Shown one piece after another: positions 1 through 12,287 of a DNA stretch of 64,000 nt (position 1 is the stretch's first letter; each line of letters opens with the position of its first letter). Origin of the DNA: Amoebidium appalachense (taxonomy: Eukaryota > Ichthyosporea); NCBI GenBank assembly GCA_963693365.1, contig CAVNZM010000008.1, positions 9,238,001-9,302,000 on the forward strand, read 5' to 3'. The position numbers were made by a program, and so were the translations under genes. The notes under the pieces were generated by a model that worked only from the letters and a program-made list of their open reading frames with translations, had not been told where the DNA came from and did not search any database.

Positions 1-945
1 GTGGTAGTTGGTGCCGGGGGCAACACCGAAGAAACCAGCTTCGGGGTTGATAGCCCACAGGCGACCGTCCTTGCCGATGTGCATCCAGGCAATGTCGTCA
101 CCGACGCACTTAACAGACCAGCCGGGAAGCGTGGGCACCAACATGGCCAGGTTGGTCTTGCCGCAGGCGCTGGGGAAGCCAGCAGCCACATAGTGGGTCT
201 TGCCCTGGGGAGACGTGAGGCCAAGGATGAGGCAGTGCTCGGCCATCCAGCCCTCCTTGCGGCCCTGCACGGAGGCAATACGCAGGGCAAAGCACTTCTT
301 GCCCAGCAGGGCGTTGCCACCATAGCCACTCCCGTAGGACATGATGGACGGCACGGGGTCGTCGGGGAAGTGGCAGATGAACTTATCCTTGGCGTTGCAC
401 GGCCAGGGCACGTCCTTCTGACCCGGGGCCAGGGGAGCACCAACGGAGTGCAGGCAGGGCACAAACTCGCCCTTGTCGCCAATGACCTTCAACACCGAGA
501 AGCCTGTTTGTACATATCCAGTTAGCAAAGCAGGGAATGGAAGGGAGTTACAAAATCACTAAGCTACATGTGGTATGAGTGGCTTGGTGGGAGGGAAAAT
601 GATTGGGGAGAAGAGAGAGGAGGAGGTTGGGGGGGCCGGGGTGGGGGGTGGGGGGTGGGGGGGGGGGGGGGGGACATTAGAAGTAAGCATAAGAAAGACG
701 GGAAGGATGAAAAATAAATGTATGGAATGGGCCGGTGGGGTGGGGATGGGGGGAGGGGGTGCGGGCGGGGGCGGGGGCGGGGCGGGGGCGGGGCAGGGCG
801 GGGCGGGGCGGGAGAGGGGGGGATCTACAAAAGCCTTAGAACCAACTACACTCACAAGAAACGGGCCGGTACTTAGAACTAACTACACAAGATTGGGCCA
901 GTACTTGGTGTGTGTGTGTGAGTGTCTGTAAAGGCCGGGGAGAAA

Positions 946-981
<36 letters not shown>

Positions 982-3900
982 GGCTGTGAAAACAAACAAG
1001 CACGTGAAAACAAGAAAAGATCGTAAAAGTGGGAACTAGGCAAGGCTGGTGGCGTTACATCATTTGTAAACAACAAAGAAAATACTGACAATGTAACTTG
1101 TGGTCGTGGTGGTTGGTCTGCAATGATGAGTGGCAGAAGGGGGGTGGGGTGGGGGGGGGGAGGGGGGAGGGGGGCGGGCCCAGGGAGAATAGAAAGAGCA
1201 CTCACCCACGCGTGCCATGATGTGCATGTTGGCAACCACATATGGCGAGTCGGAAATCTCGACACCGTACTTTGAGTACGGAGAACCGACGGGACCCATA
1301 GAGAAGGGAATGACGAACATGGTGCGGCCCTTCATGCAGCCGGTGAAGAGCTCCCAAAGTTTCTTCTTCATCTCGTCGGGATCACACCAGTTGTTGGTTG
1401 GGCCGGCATCCTCCTTGCTCTTGGAGCAGATGAACGTCTGCTTCTCCACACGGGCCACATCGCCGGGGTCGGAGCGTGCGAGGAAAGAGTTAGGCCGCAG
1501 CTTCTTGTTGAGGCGGGTGAAGGTGCCGGCCTCGACCAAGATGTCGCACATCAGCTTGTACTCCTCCTCGCTGCCGTCGCACCAGTAGACATGGTCGGGC
1601 TGCAGCTTCTCCTTCATCTCGTTCACCCACGAGATGAGCTTCTCGTTCTTGGTGGGGATCTTGGTGACGGCGAAGTGCAGGCGCTCCTGCTGCTTGGTGA
1701 ACTCGTGGAGGATCTCCTGGGGCAACCGCTTGGAGAACTGCTCCAGATGCTCACGGAACTGGGCAATGTCCTGAAGTGCACGCTCTGGCTCAACCATAAG
1801 CAGCTTCTCCATCGTCTCCTTGACGATCTCCAGTGACGAGATGTCGAGGCCATCCACAGGGGGAATGAAACCAAGAGGGGTGCGCTTGGCCTTGCCGGTA
1901 CCCTCCACACGCTCGCACACCCACTTGAGCACCCGGGAGTTCTCGCCATAGCCGGGCCACATGAACTTGCCGTTCTCGTCCTTGCGGAACCAGTTGACAT
2001 AGAAGATCTGTGGTGCGTTCTTGCCCAGCTTCTTACCCATGTCGATCCAGTGCTGGAAATAGTCACCCATGTTGTAGCCGCAGAAGGGCAACATGGCGAA
2101 GGGGTCAATGCGGAGCGCGCCGACCTTGCCCTCAGCAGCAGCAGTCTGCTCTGAAGAACAGCAGGAGCCAAGGAACACACCATGGTTCCAGTCGTAGGCC
2201 TGTGTGACGAGGGGAACGACCTGTGAGCGGCGGCCGCCAAAGATAATGGCGTCGATGGGGACACCCTCGGGGTTCTCCCAGTTGGGATCAATAACGGGGC
2301 ACTGCTTGGCCGGGGTGGTGTAGCGGGAATTGGGATGTGACGTGAGACGACCGCAGCCGGGAGTCCACTTCTGGCCGGTCCAGTCGATGCACTCTGCGGG
2401 GGGCTCCTTGGTCATGCCCTCCCACCACACATCACCGTCAGGGGTGAGTGCCACGTTGGTGAAGATGGAGTTCTTCTCCATGGTGCGCATGGCAGACTGG
2501 TTGCTGTGGTAGTTAGTGCCGGGGGCGACACCGAAGAAGCCGGCCTCGGGGTTGATGGCACGGAGCTTGCCGTCCTTGCCGATGTGCATCCAGGCAATGT
2601 CGTCACCGACGCACTTAACAGACCAGCCGGGAAGTGTGGGCACCAACATGGCCAGGTTGGTCTTTCCGCAGGCGCTAGGGAAGCCGGCAGCTACGTAATG
2701 GGTCTTGCCCTCCGGCGATGTCAGCCCGAGGATGAGGCAGTGCTCAGCCATCCAGCCCTCCTTGCGGCCCTGCACGGAGGCAATACGCAGGGCGTAGCAC
2801 TTCTTGCCCAGCAGGGCGTTGCCACCATAGCCGCTGCCGAAAGACCACACAGCTGGGTCCTCGGGGAAGTGGCAGATGTACTTGTTCTCGTTGCATGGCC
2901 AAGTAACGTCCTTCTGGCCAGGCTGCAGCGGTGCACCAACAGAGTGCAGGCACTCAAGGAAGTCACCCTTGCCGATAGCATCGAGCACCTGTTGGCCTGC
3001 ACGAAACACATCAGAAAAATGTTCATCTGCCACAGAATTTAACTCTCCTAGGCTAACACCAGTCTTGTTCTGTAAGGTTACTACGGGGAAGGGGGGGAGG
3101 GGGGAGGGGGGCTGGAAGGGAGAGAGATGGTGGGGCTGTGATGGAATGGAAGAGGGATGTCAATGAATAAGGTTTGGAGGTAAGGAAGTGTGATTCAGAG
3201 GGGGGTGGGGGTTGGGGTGTGGGGGTGGGGGTGGGGGGTGGGGGGGTAAATAGACCAAGTTAGGGTAACGTCACCCGAAGGGAAATGACAATGCAGCAAG
3301 GAGACTCGTTCACAAAGAAGCAATGGTTGGGCAACAGAATAGTGGCCCCCTTTTTTTTCTTTTTTTTTTTGGGAGGAGGGGGGGGGGGGGGGGGGGAGGG
3401 GGGGGGGGAGGTACCAATGCGGGCCATGATGTACATGTTGACAACCACGTAGGCAGAGTCGGAAATCTCCACACCGTACTTCGAGTAGGGGGACCCGACC
3501 GGACCCATGGAGAAGGGGATGACATACATAGTGCGTCCAGCCATAGAGCCGTCAAAAAGGGGCAGGAGCTTTTCCTTCATCACGTCCGGGTCCTCCCAGT
3601 TGTTTGTCGGGCCCGCATCCCCCTTGTAGGTGGTGCAGATGAAGGTACGGCTCTCGACACGCGCGACATCCTTAGGGTCGGACCTTGCCAGGTAGCTGTT
3701 GGGGCGCTTGGCCTCGTTCAGCTTGGTGAAGGTGCCAGCATCTACAAGCAGCTGGCACAGCTTGTTGTATTCCTCCTCGGTTCCCTCCACCCAGAAAACC
3801 TGCCCCACAGTCTGTTAGCACAAGAAACCTCCTATGCATCTTGGAACTACAGTGCACGGCACCAGCTCCTGAGAAGCTTACACCAACATCACCTTGACAG

Positions 3901-5018
3901 CCCCCGGCCCCCGGCCCCCCCACCCTATCCACCCCCCCCACCCTGCCTCCTACCATGCTTCTTCCAAACCACCTTTTACTGCCATAAATATCATACCTAT
4001 AGCCAAATATAGCCCAGCACATGAGTTTTTAAAACGAAGACCAAAACAGCAGACAACCACTATATAAACATCATGGAAGTCTCGGCCAGGACAAGCACAA
4101 CTTGGTCACCGTTTTTTCGGCAACAACTAAAACTCAATCTGATACCGTCTCTGCTTCGAAAAATCGCTCTCAAGCGCTGCACGAAGAAGAAAGTCTACTA
4201 CCTATAAACCATCAGATCCCACCTCACTGCTTGGGCGAACATTTTGACACTGAAATAGAGCAAATATGTATACAGCTCCCGACCCAGCTTCCCATCTGAT
4301 GCCTAACATCCAGAAGAAGCGATGTTACAGGAGAAAACAAAAAAATCTACCACCCACCCCTAAGACGTCTGATTAACAGCAAACCTCAACCCGTATCCAT
4401 GACTTCTCCCATCCTCATCCCTGAAGCATCTAAATAACAGCAAACCTCGTACTATATCCATGACCTCCCTCAGCCTCAACCGTGCATGTAAACCAACACT
4501 GATAATAAACAGAGACACTTACATCTTTAGGCTTGCATAGCTTCTTGGCCCTCTCGACGAACTTGAGGAGCTTGCGATTCTTAGTCGGGAGGCTGTCAAG
4601 TAAAGAACCCTATTAGTCTAAAGATCTTGTCCACTCCATGACCACACAACCCATCACCTAAACATCTTACTCCTTCACATCCTATATATCCTAACTATAT
4701 AGACTTGAGCAAACCGTGAGATCAACAAGGTCAACAACAAAGAAAAGGTTAACAACGGCGGAAACCAGCGAATGTATAAAAGAACAGGGTCCAAGTTCAA
4801 AAGTGTCACACTGAAGCCATCCACCCGAGGCTCAGATTCACATAAGCATGGAGACGTCCATGTTCAACCCACACTATAGCTACACGATATACATGAAACA
4901 ACGGCTAGTTAACCCCACAAAGACATGAAAAATGGACATCGTTTAGAAAAAGCAGAGAAAACGCCGTCAAATAGAAAGGTGAGCAACCCCACCAAAGCCA
5001 ACCATACCTTGGAGCCAT
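1..5018 (-). CDS. Multi-domain GTP-type phosphoenolpyruvate carboxykinase (polyprotein), 3' end outside window
   Basis: GTP-PEPCK converts oxaloacetate and GTP to phosphoenolpyruvate, CO2 and GDP, the entry step of gluconeogenesis. Exons on the minus strand: 5018-5008 (11 nt, start codon), 4592-4523, 3799-3415, 2996-1206, then 503 to the window edge. They join in frame to give 920 codons so far. Exon 3 encodes an N-terminal lobe ([33 protein letters not shown]). Exon 4 encodes the rest of domain 1 ([23 protein letters not shown]-loop [18 protein letters not shown], guanine-site [11 protein letters not shown]) and then, without a stop, the N-lobe of domain 2. Exon 5 continues domain 2. Introns after MARIG or MARVG are phase 1. 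Exons 1-4 have exactly the same lengths as in the plus-strand copy at 12288-20923. A third domain is expected beyond the edge by analogy. PEPCK identity is certain; the fusion rests on an uninterrupted 1,791-nt exon. Confidence 0.9.
504..1205 (-). repeat. Repeat-filled intron 4 of the minus-strand PEPCK gene
   Basis: This 702-nt intron holds G-rich tracts on the plus strand at 600-675, 730-820 and 949-980, i.e. C-rich on the sense strand. Between them is short unique sequence, including two near-repeats of an ACTAACTACAC-like stretch around 840-890. No exon is seen. Confidence 0.7.
2997..5007 (-). repeat. Introns 1-3 of the minus-strand PEPCK gene
   Basis: Intron 3 (2997-3414) carries G tracts at 3090-3115, 3200-3246 and 3371-3410, with a T20 run before the last. 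Intron 2 (3800-4522) has a C-rich patch at 3897-3955 and otherwise unique AT-rich sequence. Within it, 4375-4470 contains two similar copies of an AACAGCAAACCTC-type stretch followed by TATCCATGAC. Intron 1 (4593-5007) is unique sequence with no recognisable feature. Confidence 0.55.
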
Positions 5019-5071
5019 CGTCGTTGGTACAGCATTCAATGCGAATCTGAGCTCTACATAGGAAAAACGCT

Positions 5072-5079
5072 CTTATATA
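5072..5079 (-). promoter_or_regulatory. TATA box of the minus-strand PEPCK polyprotein gene
   Basis: TATATAAG on the minus strand lies about 55 bp upstream of the start codon at 5018, implying a very short 5' UTR. The same octamer precedes the divergent plus-strand copy, each with a GC-rich flank. Confidence 0.6.
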
Positions 5080-6600
5080 CATGCGCCCTTTTGCTCACGA
5101 ATTTTCCTTTATTGGTTTTTTCATCCAAAAAAAAAAGGGCAACGAATCATATTGCTTCGCGGTCTTTTGAATCTTCGAGCAACTGCCTTCCAAATAAGGC
5201 AAGCCAACGGCATGGCTTTGTGTGGGCGCCGCACTCCACTCATTTCTGGAGACTGGAGCGAAAGTGCTGGAACTTCTAGGTGACTCGGCAAAAGATCGTG
5301 GACAATGTTTTCCAATAAATCTTGCTCCCTGAATTTATTTCTAATTCATGATAAACATGTGCGAAATGACTTACAACACAACAGCTGTTCTAATGGCACC
5401 AAGGGCTCCTTTTCGTTACACCTTTTGAGCCTTTTGAGCCACTAGTTGTCAACAATCATCCCGCGCGGCTCTTTCCAAATCCGTGCATTCCACAGCCAGC
5501 AACGCCAACCCCCGCGCATGAGAATGCACCAATCAGAGCGCTCTGTCCCCACCTTTGTACACCTATTTGGTTGATGACGTGCAACAGCATGAACTCTAAA
5601 AATCTTCTGTGTGCACCTAGAATATCCCAGAGCCAGAAACATTTGAACCGAGAAACGTCTGCGACCACTAGGCTATCATAGTGCGTCCTTTGTATCAAAC
5701 CAAACAAAGACCTACAATAACGGTTGTTTGCACGAGAGCACTTTTGGCCGATGGCGAAAGGTGCATGCATGTCTGAAGGGAGCAAATGCCGAGAAGGGGA
5801 TGGTATGTGGAACAAATTCCCAAAGAACATGCAAGGTTTGTTATCGTAGTACTACGACTACCCATGGGCACCAGGCTTGGGTTCCGGCACCATCTGTTAT
5901 GTATTAAGGTAAGTGCAGAAGCATGCCTCAGTTCCCCGCCTGACATTACGCAAGGATAGATCCTGCCCTTAAGGGACAGCTGCTTTAGGGTACAAGTGAC
6001 CATCACGCACCGTACACATGTACGTACTACGTGTGACTAGTAATCTTTAGAATGATGCGTGGAACTCGAGTTTGCGTTTGTTGTGCGTAAGTGCTTTTTC
6101 ATACCTAGGGCTTAGCTCTGCTCCTATTTAAGGCTTAGAGTTTGCAACTGCCATTTGCATCACCACACACTGTTCCTTGTGGCACCTGGGGATCTGTCCT
6201 AGTCTCAAGTTGGCTATACCATGGCATGCATAAGATCCAGGTAGGGGAAAATACTGAATGTGGTCCTAACTACTTTTCTTTCCAACTGCGTGGAACATTT
6301 TGAAAAGTGGCATGTCGACTGCTCTACCTTACATTCATGTTCAATGGCCTTTGCTCAAGGTTTAAGGTGGCTGCCCATCAGACCTTGGCATGGCCTTGCA
6401 AACTGACACAAAGCACTGTTCTTCTTATGACTAGCATTAGCATGCTGCCTCAACGTCGGTTGTTTGGAGAGCCTATAAATGTCGACGCTAATACACTGTG
6501 TGGCACATGCCCTGTTGTGCCATACTATACCCATTGTTTTGTTTGTTTTTCAAAGTCACTGCGGGGACTCGGGGGGTGGTGGTCAGCAGGCAGAAAAGTT
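5080..6600. other. Unique intergenic sequence upstream of the minus-strand PEPCK gene
   Basis: AT-balanced DNA without simple repeats. Short open frames on both strands show no recognisable protein features or splice-linked continuation. It may hold upstream regulatory sequence of the PEPCK gene that starts at 5018. I recognise no gene here. Confidence 0.5.
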
Positions 6601-6645
6601 TGGCGAACGGAGGGGTGGGGTGTGTGTGTTTGGGGGGGGGGGGGG

Positions 6646-6681
<36 letters not shown>

Positions 6682-6778
6682 GGGGGGGGGGGAGGGGGGG
6701 AGAAGGGGGGAGCAGCACTGGGATTTCATGTTCTCCTCCCCCTCCCCCCCTCCCCCCCCTCCCCCCTCCCCCCCCCCC

Positions 6779-6817
<39 letters not shown>

Positions 6818-7050
6818 TCACGGTGGGAGCATCTTGTTTATTTACAAGTGTTTTTTTTTTTTTTTTTTTTTTTTTGGGGGGGGGGGGGGGGGAAGTGAGG
6901 ATATGGGTGTTGTATTGGCGGTTATGGTGGTGTGTGTGTGTTTGTGGGGAGCTGGAGGGGAGGGAGGGGGGTTTTTTGTAAAACTATTTTCAAATGGGGG
7001 GGGGCTAAGCTTAAGAGAAGGGGGGAGGTAAGAGGAGGGGGGGGTGATTG
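6600..7050. repeat. Compound microsatellite cluster: (G)n, (GA)n, (C)n, (CA)n, T(n)G(n)
   Basis: In order: G tract at 6631-6648, (GA)n at 6648-6678, G-rich to 6714, C-rich at 6736-6780, (CA)n at 6781-6814, a T run at 6849-6875 directly joined to a G run to 6892, then further G-rich patches. Open frames here (Arg-Glu, His-Thr and Pro runs) are repeat artefacts. Confidence 0.85.
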
Positions 7051-7878
7051 TTAGGATTTGGGTCATCGGAAAGCCCCCACCGGCTTCAAAAGTACCATTC
7101 CCAGAGGGGCTATATATATCTGCATTATGACACACTGAGGCGGAGGGGGGAGAGGCGGGAAAAGGGGGAAGGGGAGGGGAGGAGGGGGGATCCGAGAGAT
7201 AGGGTTTATAGACCCACTTTTTTTCCACTTTGTTGGCTGTTACTACATACGATCCGGTTCACATATTTGCATGATCACATCTTTTCACTGATGTAGAACA
7301 TATGATCATCCAACGTTGTGCACTTTCACAAGCCCCTTGTCCCTCACACCCCGTTGCTACTTTAACTTCTTTGGTTTCGAGTGTCAACTCGAGCTCCAAC
7401 CCCCCCCCCCCCCCCCCTCCCGCCTTCCCCTCCTCCCCTCCCCCCCAACACCCCCGGGCCCCCACGCAACCAGTGACACCCACACACCCTGAGTCATACC
7501 CTCCCCCCAACACCCCCGGCCCCCACGCAACCAGTGACACCCACACACCCTGAGTCATACCCTAACACAATCAAATCATTCGGATACTAAGCTTTTTGGT
7601 TGTTGGACCATTCCTTCCAGTCCGAAAGGTTTACAAAATTAAGGTACCTAATTTTTTTTTTTTTCACGGCAGGTGGGCCCTCTTCCAACACCATATCCTT
7701 TCTCCTGGTCCAGCACGGTGGTAGCTCCGCAACAGATGCTTACATCTACCGATAGAACGAAGTTGTGCAGCCGTATTTCAGGTATTTACCCTCCCCCCCC
7801 CCCCCCCCCCCCCCCCCCCCGTCCCCCTCTCCCCCCTCCCTCCCCCCCTGCACTCACACACACACGCACACGCGCGCG

Positions 7879-7950
<72 letters not shown>

Positions 7951-8299
7951 TTATATGCCCTTCGTGACACACTGCCCAGCTTTACCCTTCTCCTTGGTGC
8001 TTCTAACAACCTGCGCTGTCTCTATCCCATCCCATCCCCCCCCCCCCCCCCCCCCCCTTCCCTCCCTTCCCATTTTTATAATCCCCCTTTCCTTTCCAAC
8101 TCACTGTAGCCTCGTCCACCCCTATCATCTCACCGGTTCCAATCCCACACTGATTTGTAACATGGCGGAACAACGAATATTATCCTACTTGCTTTTCTCT
8201 CTCTCCCCCCCCCCCCCCCCCTCCCTGCCCGCGGCCCCCAAACGCCACCCCTCCCACTCAGCTCCCACTCCTCCCTTCAGTTCCCCACTCCCCCAGACG

Positions 8300-8333
<34 letters not shown>

Positions 8334-8620
8334 ACCCAACCAACACCATCACCCCACCCCTCCCCAGTGAAACTGAAACTGGCCCCATTCTCTATCCACT
8401 TGTCGTGAATAAAACTTCTCTCATCGTTGCCTTTTATTCTACCTTTCTGACTTTTAACGTTAGTTCCCCCCCGAACTTCCAGACACCCACACGCCCCTCG
8501 CCCAGACAACATTGTGTCCTTTTTGACTAATTCGTCTCAGTAAGATACTATGTAGGTTGCTATTTTTCATTGCATTTTGCCTGACTATATTTTCCCCTTC
8601 TGTAAACTAACAGCCTCCGT
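7050..8620. repeat. Intergenic C-rich and CA-rich microsatellites
   Basis: C tracts at 7401-7417, 7792-7820, 8037-8057, 8205-8221 and 8299-8333, and a (CA)n array at 7857-7948 with a CG/CA core (ACGCGCGCGC) near 7870. Sequence between the tracts is short and unique. No gene is recognised. Confidence 0.75.
7440..7562. repeat. Tandem duplication with a unit of about 61 bp
   Basis: A segment running from CCCCCCAACACCCCCGG to GAGTCATACCCT occurs twice back to back (about 7440-7501 and 7502-7562), nearly identical apart from one C-run length. Confidence 0.85.
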
Positions 8621-9020
8621 TGGCCCCCCCCCCCTCCCCCCCCCCCCCCCCCCCCCCCCCCCCCTTCCCTCCCCTACTCCCGTCCCTCTCCGGAGACTCT
8701 CCCTTTCGCACCCGTTTCCCCCCCGGCTGACGTCCCCCCTCCCCCCTCCCCTCCTCCCCCCTTCCCTTCAATCCCCCTACCCTACAGTGACGACCAACCC
8801 TACATCTTCCGTTTCCACGTCCCCAGCCCCCCTCCCCCCTTCCCCGCCTTCCCGCCTTCCCCTTTAATCCTCTACCCTACCGTGAAGACCAACCTCACAT
8901 CTTCTGTCCCCACGTCCCCCCCCCCCCCCCCCCCCCCTCCCCCTCTTCCCTTCAATCCCCTACCCTACCGTGACGACCAACGCCACACATTCCGTCCCCA
9001 CGTCCCCCCTCCCCCTCCCC
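8620..9020. repeat. Minisatellite of about 80-90 bp units with C-tract spacers
   Basis: At least three degenerate units each contain CCCTACC, GTGA(C/A)GACCAAC, CACATCTTC-like and CCCACGTCCCC blocks. They lie around 8762-8845, 8850-8928 and 8943-9010, and are separated by C tracts of varying length. Confidence 0.75.
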
Positions 9021-9164
9021 CCGCTTTACTTACATGCGACCGGGCATGGTTGCTCTGTGTCGTGCATCTGTAAGCACGTACGCATTTTTCGCTGCACTGC
9101 TCTAGTTTGCACACACATCTTCACCGTTTTGCTCACCTTGCTTGCATAAGCAACCCTGCTCACT

Positions 9165-9430
9165 TGGGCCCTCCCTGAGGATGGGCTCTGCTTATGACGC
9201 TTACTGTGCGCATGGCTGATGTTGCATACTTGAATGTTTGCCTTTGCATGTGTCCTGCACCATGCTTCTCATCGTGTATGCATACTTCGTACCGTGTTCC
9301 GCTTTCAAACCCCCCCCATGGCTGATGTTGCATACTTGAATGTTTGCCTTTGCATGTGTCCTGCACCATGCTTCTCATCGTGTATGCATACTTCGTACCG
9401 TGTTCCGCTTTCAAACCCCCCCCCCCCCCC
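9165..9430. repeat. Dispersed repeat copy with internal tandem duplication of about 106 bp
   Basis: A block starts with CCTGAGGATGGGCTCTGCTT at 9174 and continues through CATGGCTGATGTTGC to TTCAAACCCCCCC. The later part (about 9212-9317) is repeated immediately (9318-9424). A related copy sits in intron 5 of the plus-strand PEPCK gene near 19080-19240. Other diverged relatives are described under findings. Confidence 0.85.
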
Positions 9431-9583
9431 TTTCTGAGGGCTCGTCCTGCCCTGCTACTCTTCTCTCTAACAGCATTTACCCTTCCCGCCTCTTTAAGCC
9501 TTGTACCCCTTTTCTCTTTGCTGGCTTTGATCTTTTCTTTCTCTTATACATACATCACAACCACAAACCAGGCATCTCAGTAA

Positions 9584-9615
<32 letters not shown>

Positions 9616-10560
9616 ACCCCCCACCACCATGGTCATGTAACAGGTCATCCCCACCCCTTCACGTACAAGCACCGCAAGCACTACTGGACACCTGTAAGAC
9701 ACACACATGCATTGCCCCTCCCCTCCCCCTACAAACCCCTTATGTTCACCCCACCCCCCTCTCCGAATCCCTCCCCCTCCATCCTCTCCTCCCCTTGGTG
9801 GCTTTCGCTTCATCCCACTGGCTCCTGAACTCTTTACCAGCCTTCCACATGCCCCCCCCCCTCCCCCTCCGGTTTCCTTTCAGATGAATGTTGTTTTGCC
9901 ACTTCGCCAGCTTACCCCTTACATTCCACATGCCTTAAAACAAGATATAGAATGCATACACACGTTTTAGTGCTGCCTAAGACACACTCACACACACTGA
10001 GGTACAAAGCCGTTTGGAGCAGTACTTGACCCGCTGACACTAAATCGCCAGGGCCATGCCGGGTGTTTGGTTTTTTTTTTATATAGCAAAACCTGTGCCT
10101 TAGGCAGGTCGGATCTACACGATACAAATAAAGAGTGTATGGACAAAACGCGTGTGCAAAAGCATCCCAAACGCAACCATAGCGTCCGGCCTTTTGGGGC
10201 CGGTGGCAGGAACTGAATGACTTGGTTTTGTACTGCTCTATGTTTCGAGGTACTTTTTCTTGGTTGCAGAATTGGATCCTAGCCCACCCCTCACCCCCGG
10301 CTTCACACTTGTGACCCCCCCCCCCCCTTCCCCCCTGGGGTGGTCCTCCCACTGGTGACACCCAGAGTTTTCAGTTAACTGCTGCTGTTCCTGTTCCTGA
10401 CAGTTCCCTAGCCCTGGCTGGTATACCAGCCCCATTCTGACAAGATCTCCCACTGGTATTCCCACCTTCGTGTACTCTGCAACCCCCCCCCCCCCCCCCC
10501 CCCCTTTGCCCCCTCCCCTCCCTCCCCTCCTCCCTCTGCCCCCCCAAACGCCCCGCCGTC
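9431..10560. repeat. Intergenic DNA with C tracts
   Basis: C runs at 9587-9615, 10315-10327 and 10483-10504, plus C/T-rich stretches at 9715-9790 and 9853-9868. The stretch 9870-10310 is unique sequence without a recognised gene. Confidence 0.5.
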
Positions 10561-12126
10561 CCACCTCTCTCCTACCCTCTGCCTACCAAAAAGACAGAGA
10601 GCCCCCCAAAAAGGACAGAGATCCCTTCTCTCTCGGAAGCTTCTCCTCCTCCCCGGCCTTCACCCCCAGACTCAACTCTGTTGTGCTGTTACCTCATTGC
10701 GCTCGCTCATGTGAAGCAACTTGTACTTCTATTAAGCTCGAATTGTCGGGTGTCGGTAGAAATTATCCCTACGTCTACACAAGGAATATGCAGAATAATA
10801 CTAATGGGCGTACAGTATAAGCTGATAGAAAACGAGAACATGGCACGGAGATCTCAGAGCCTCTCGAGATCTCGTTTGTCCCCTTGTTCGTCCAAAGTTC
10901 ATGCTGCCCAAATCAGCAACTGCTTTCTATAGGAGGATAAGGTATTACAATAAACAAACATACTGTCTTCTGAACCCACATAGTCGCCAAACCTCTGAAG
11001 CAACTGGCAAAGTTGCTGCATCGTCTTGTGTTTGCTGGAAGGGCCAGGAAGGAAACGGAGTTTGTCACGCCTTGCTGCAAACCGAGGGGCCAAAAGAATT
11101 TTAAAGACGTTCCCCCTATACATAAGCCAGTGATGGCGACTTTGACGCTGATTGGCTTAAAATCTTACCACTAGGAATCCAGAAGATAGCCAGAGAGTGA
11201 AGCGTAGTCAACGAATTTTGTGAAGATAGCATGAGCATTAAGCCACGCTGGTATTATCTAGCAACTTTAATTTATAATTTGTGCTATTTAAACATGCTAA
11301 GGAGTTTTAATCGTCACTAACTTAGCAACGCAAGAAATTTAGGAACAGTTTCCGGTTTTAAAAGTGGTTGAAATTTCGGGGGAATCGCCGCCGAGGACGC
11401 AATTCCTATCTAATAGCTGATCGCCTCACCCGGTTGAAACACAGGCAAAGATACAACAAATACTTCAAAAACAGGTTCTGGAAAATTTCAGTATCATGTG
11501 TAGGTATAGAACTGGAACTGCACCATACACACTTTGCGTGCTACCACCCATGATAATATATTTTGGCTTGGGGCCCTTACTTATCAGATAGGGTATAGGG
11601 ATACCTGAACGTGATTGGATTTCCATTGTTACCTCTAACCAATAGAGTGGCAGTTCCATGTTGCGGTCGACGAACGCCGGGCTCACAGTATCGCTCATAT
11701 TTGGAGTCCTGGTGTACACCTTGCGTATATACATTATTGTATTTTTTCCAAAAGGAAAATAAATAATCAAGGGAATTTGCTCTTGGGGCACCTTGCCAAT
11801 TGAGAGTATGAGCCTTCATGCCTGTGCAGATGGCTGAGCCACATGCCGGAGGCGCAGTGGGCAACCAGAGCGACGGCATTTCAGCTGTTTATGGACGGCC
11901 AATAAGATTTTCTAGGCCCGGTTTGGACAATATTTACTTGCCATATAAGGTTTATTTTGAGCACTATATAAGGCAGGAGAATCCCGCTTATTTCCTTTTT
12001 GGGTCAAAACACATTTATGATTAGTTAATGGTCACGCCCACAAAAACAAGTCCTTCGAGCAAGCACTGGCACGCAACATGAGCACGTAGACGCAGCCAAT
12101 TGGTTCGTCGATTCTCCATGCGCCAG
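10561..12126. other. Unique sequence upstream of the plus-strand PEPCK gene
   Basis: Largely repeat-free DNA leading to the TATA box at 12127. A second TATATAAG occurs near 11964-11971. A minus-strand open frame at 11123-10899 (74 codons) has no recognisable features. This stretch probably holds promoter-proximal elements, but I can name none. Confidence 0.45.
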
Positions 12127-12134
12127 TATATAAG
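12127..12134 (+). promoter_or_regulatory. TATA box of the plus-strand PEPCK polyprotein gene
   Basis: TATATAAG lies 154 bp upstream of the start codon at 12288. It implies a transcription start near 12160 and a 5' UTR of about 130 nt. The start codon context CGACAACATGG is favourable. Confidence 0.6.
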
Positions 12135-12287
12135 CGGCCTTGTGGTACAGAGCATAGCACAGTTGTGAGTTCCCTACACGGGAATCAAGTTGGAGGAACA
12201 GGAAAGCGACTGAGGTTGCTCCGTTCCCTTTTTTCACTTCACCTTTAAGATAACGTCGGTGTTTTACCACCTGACAGACACGACAAC

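Noticed and set aside
10899-11123. 74-codon minus-strand frame in the PEPCK upstream region
   Set aside because: No recognisable domain and an overlapping open frame on the other strand; insufficient support.
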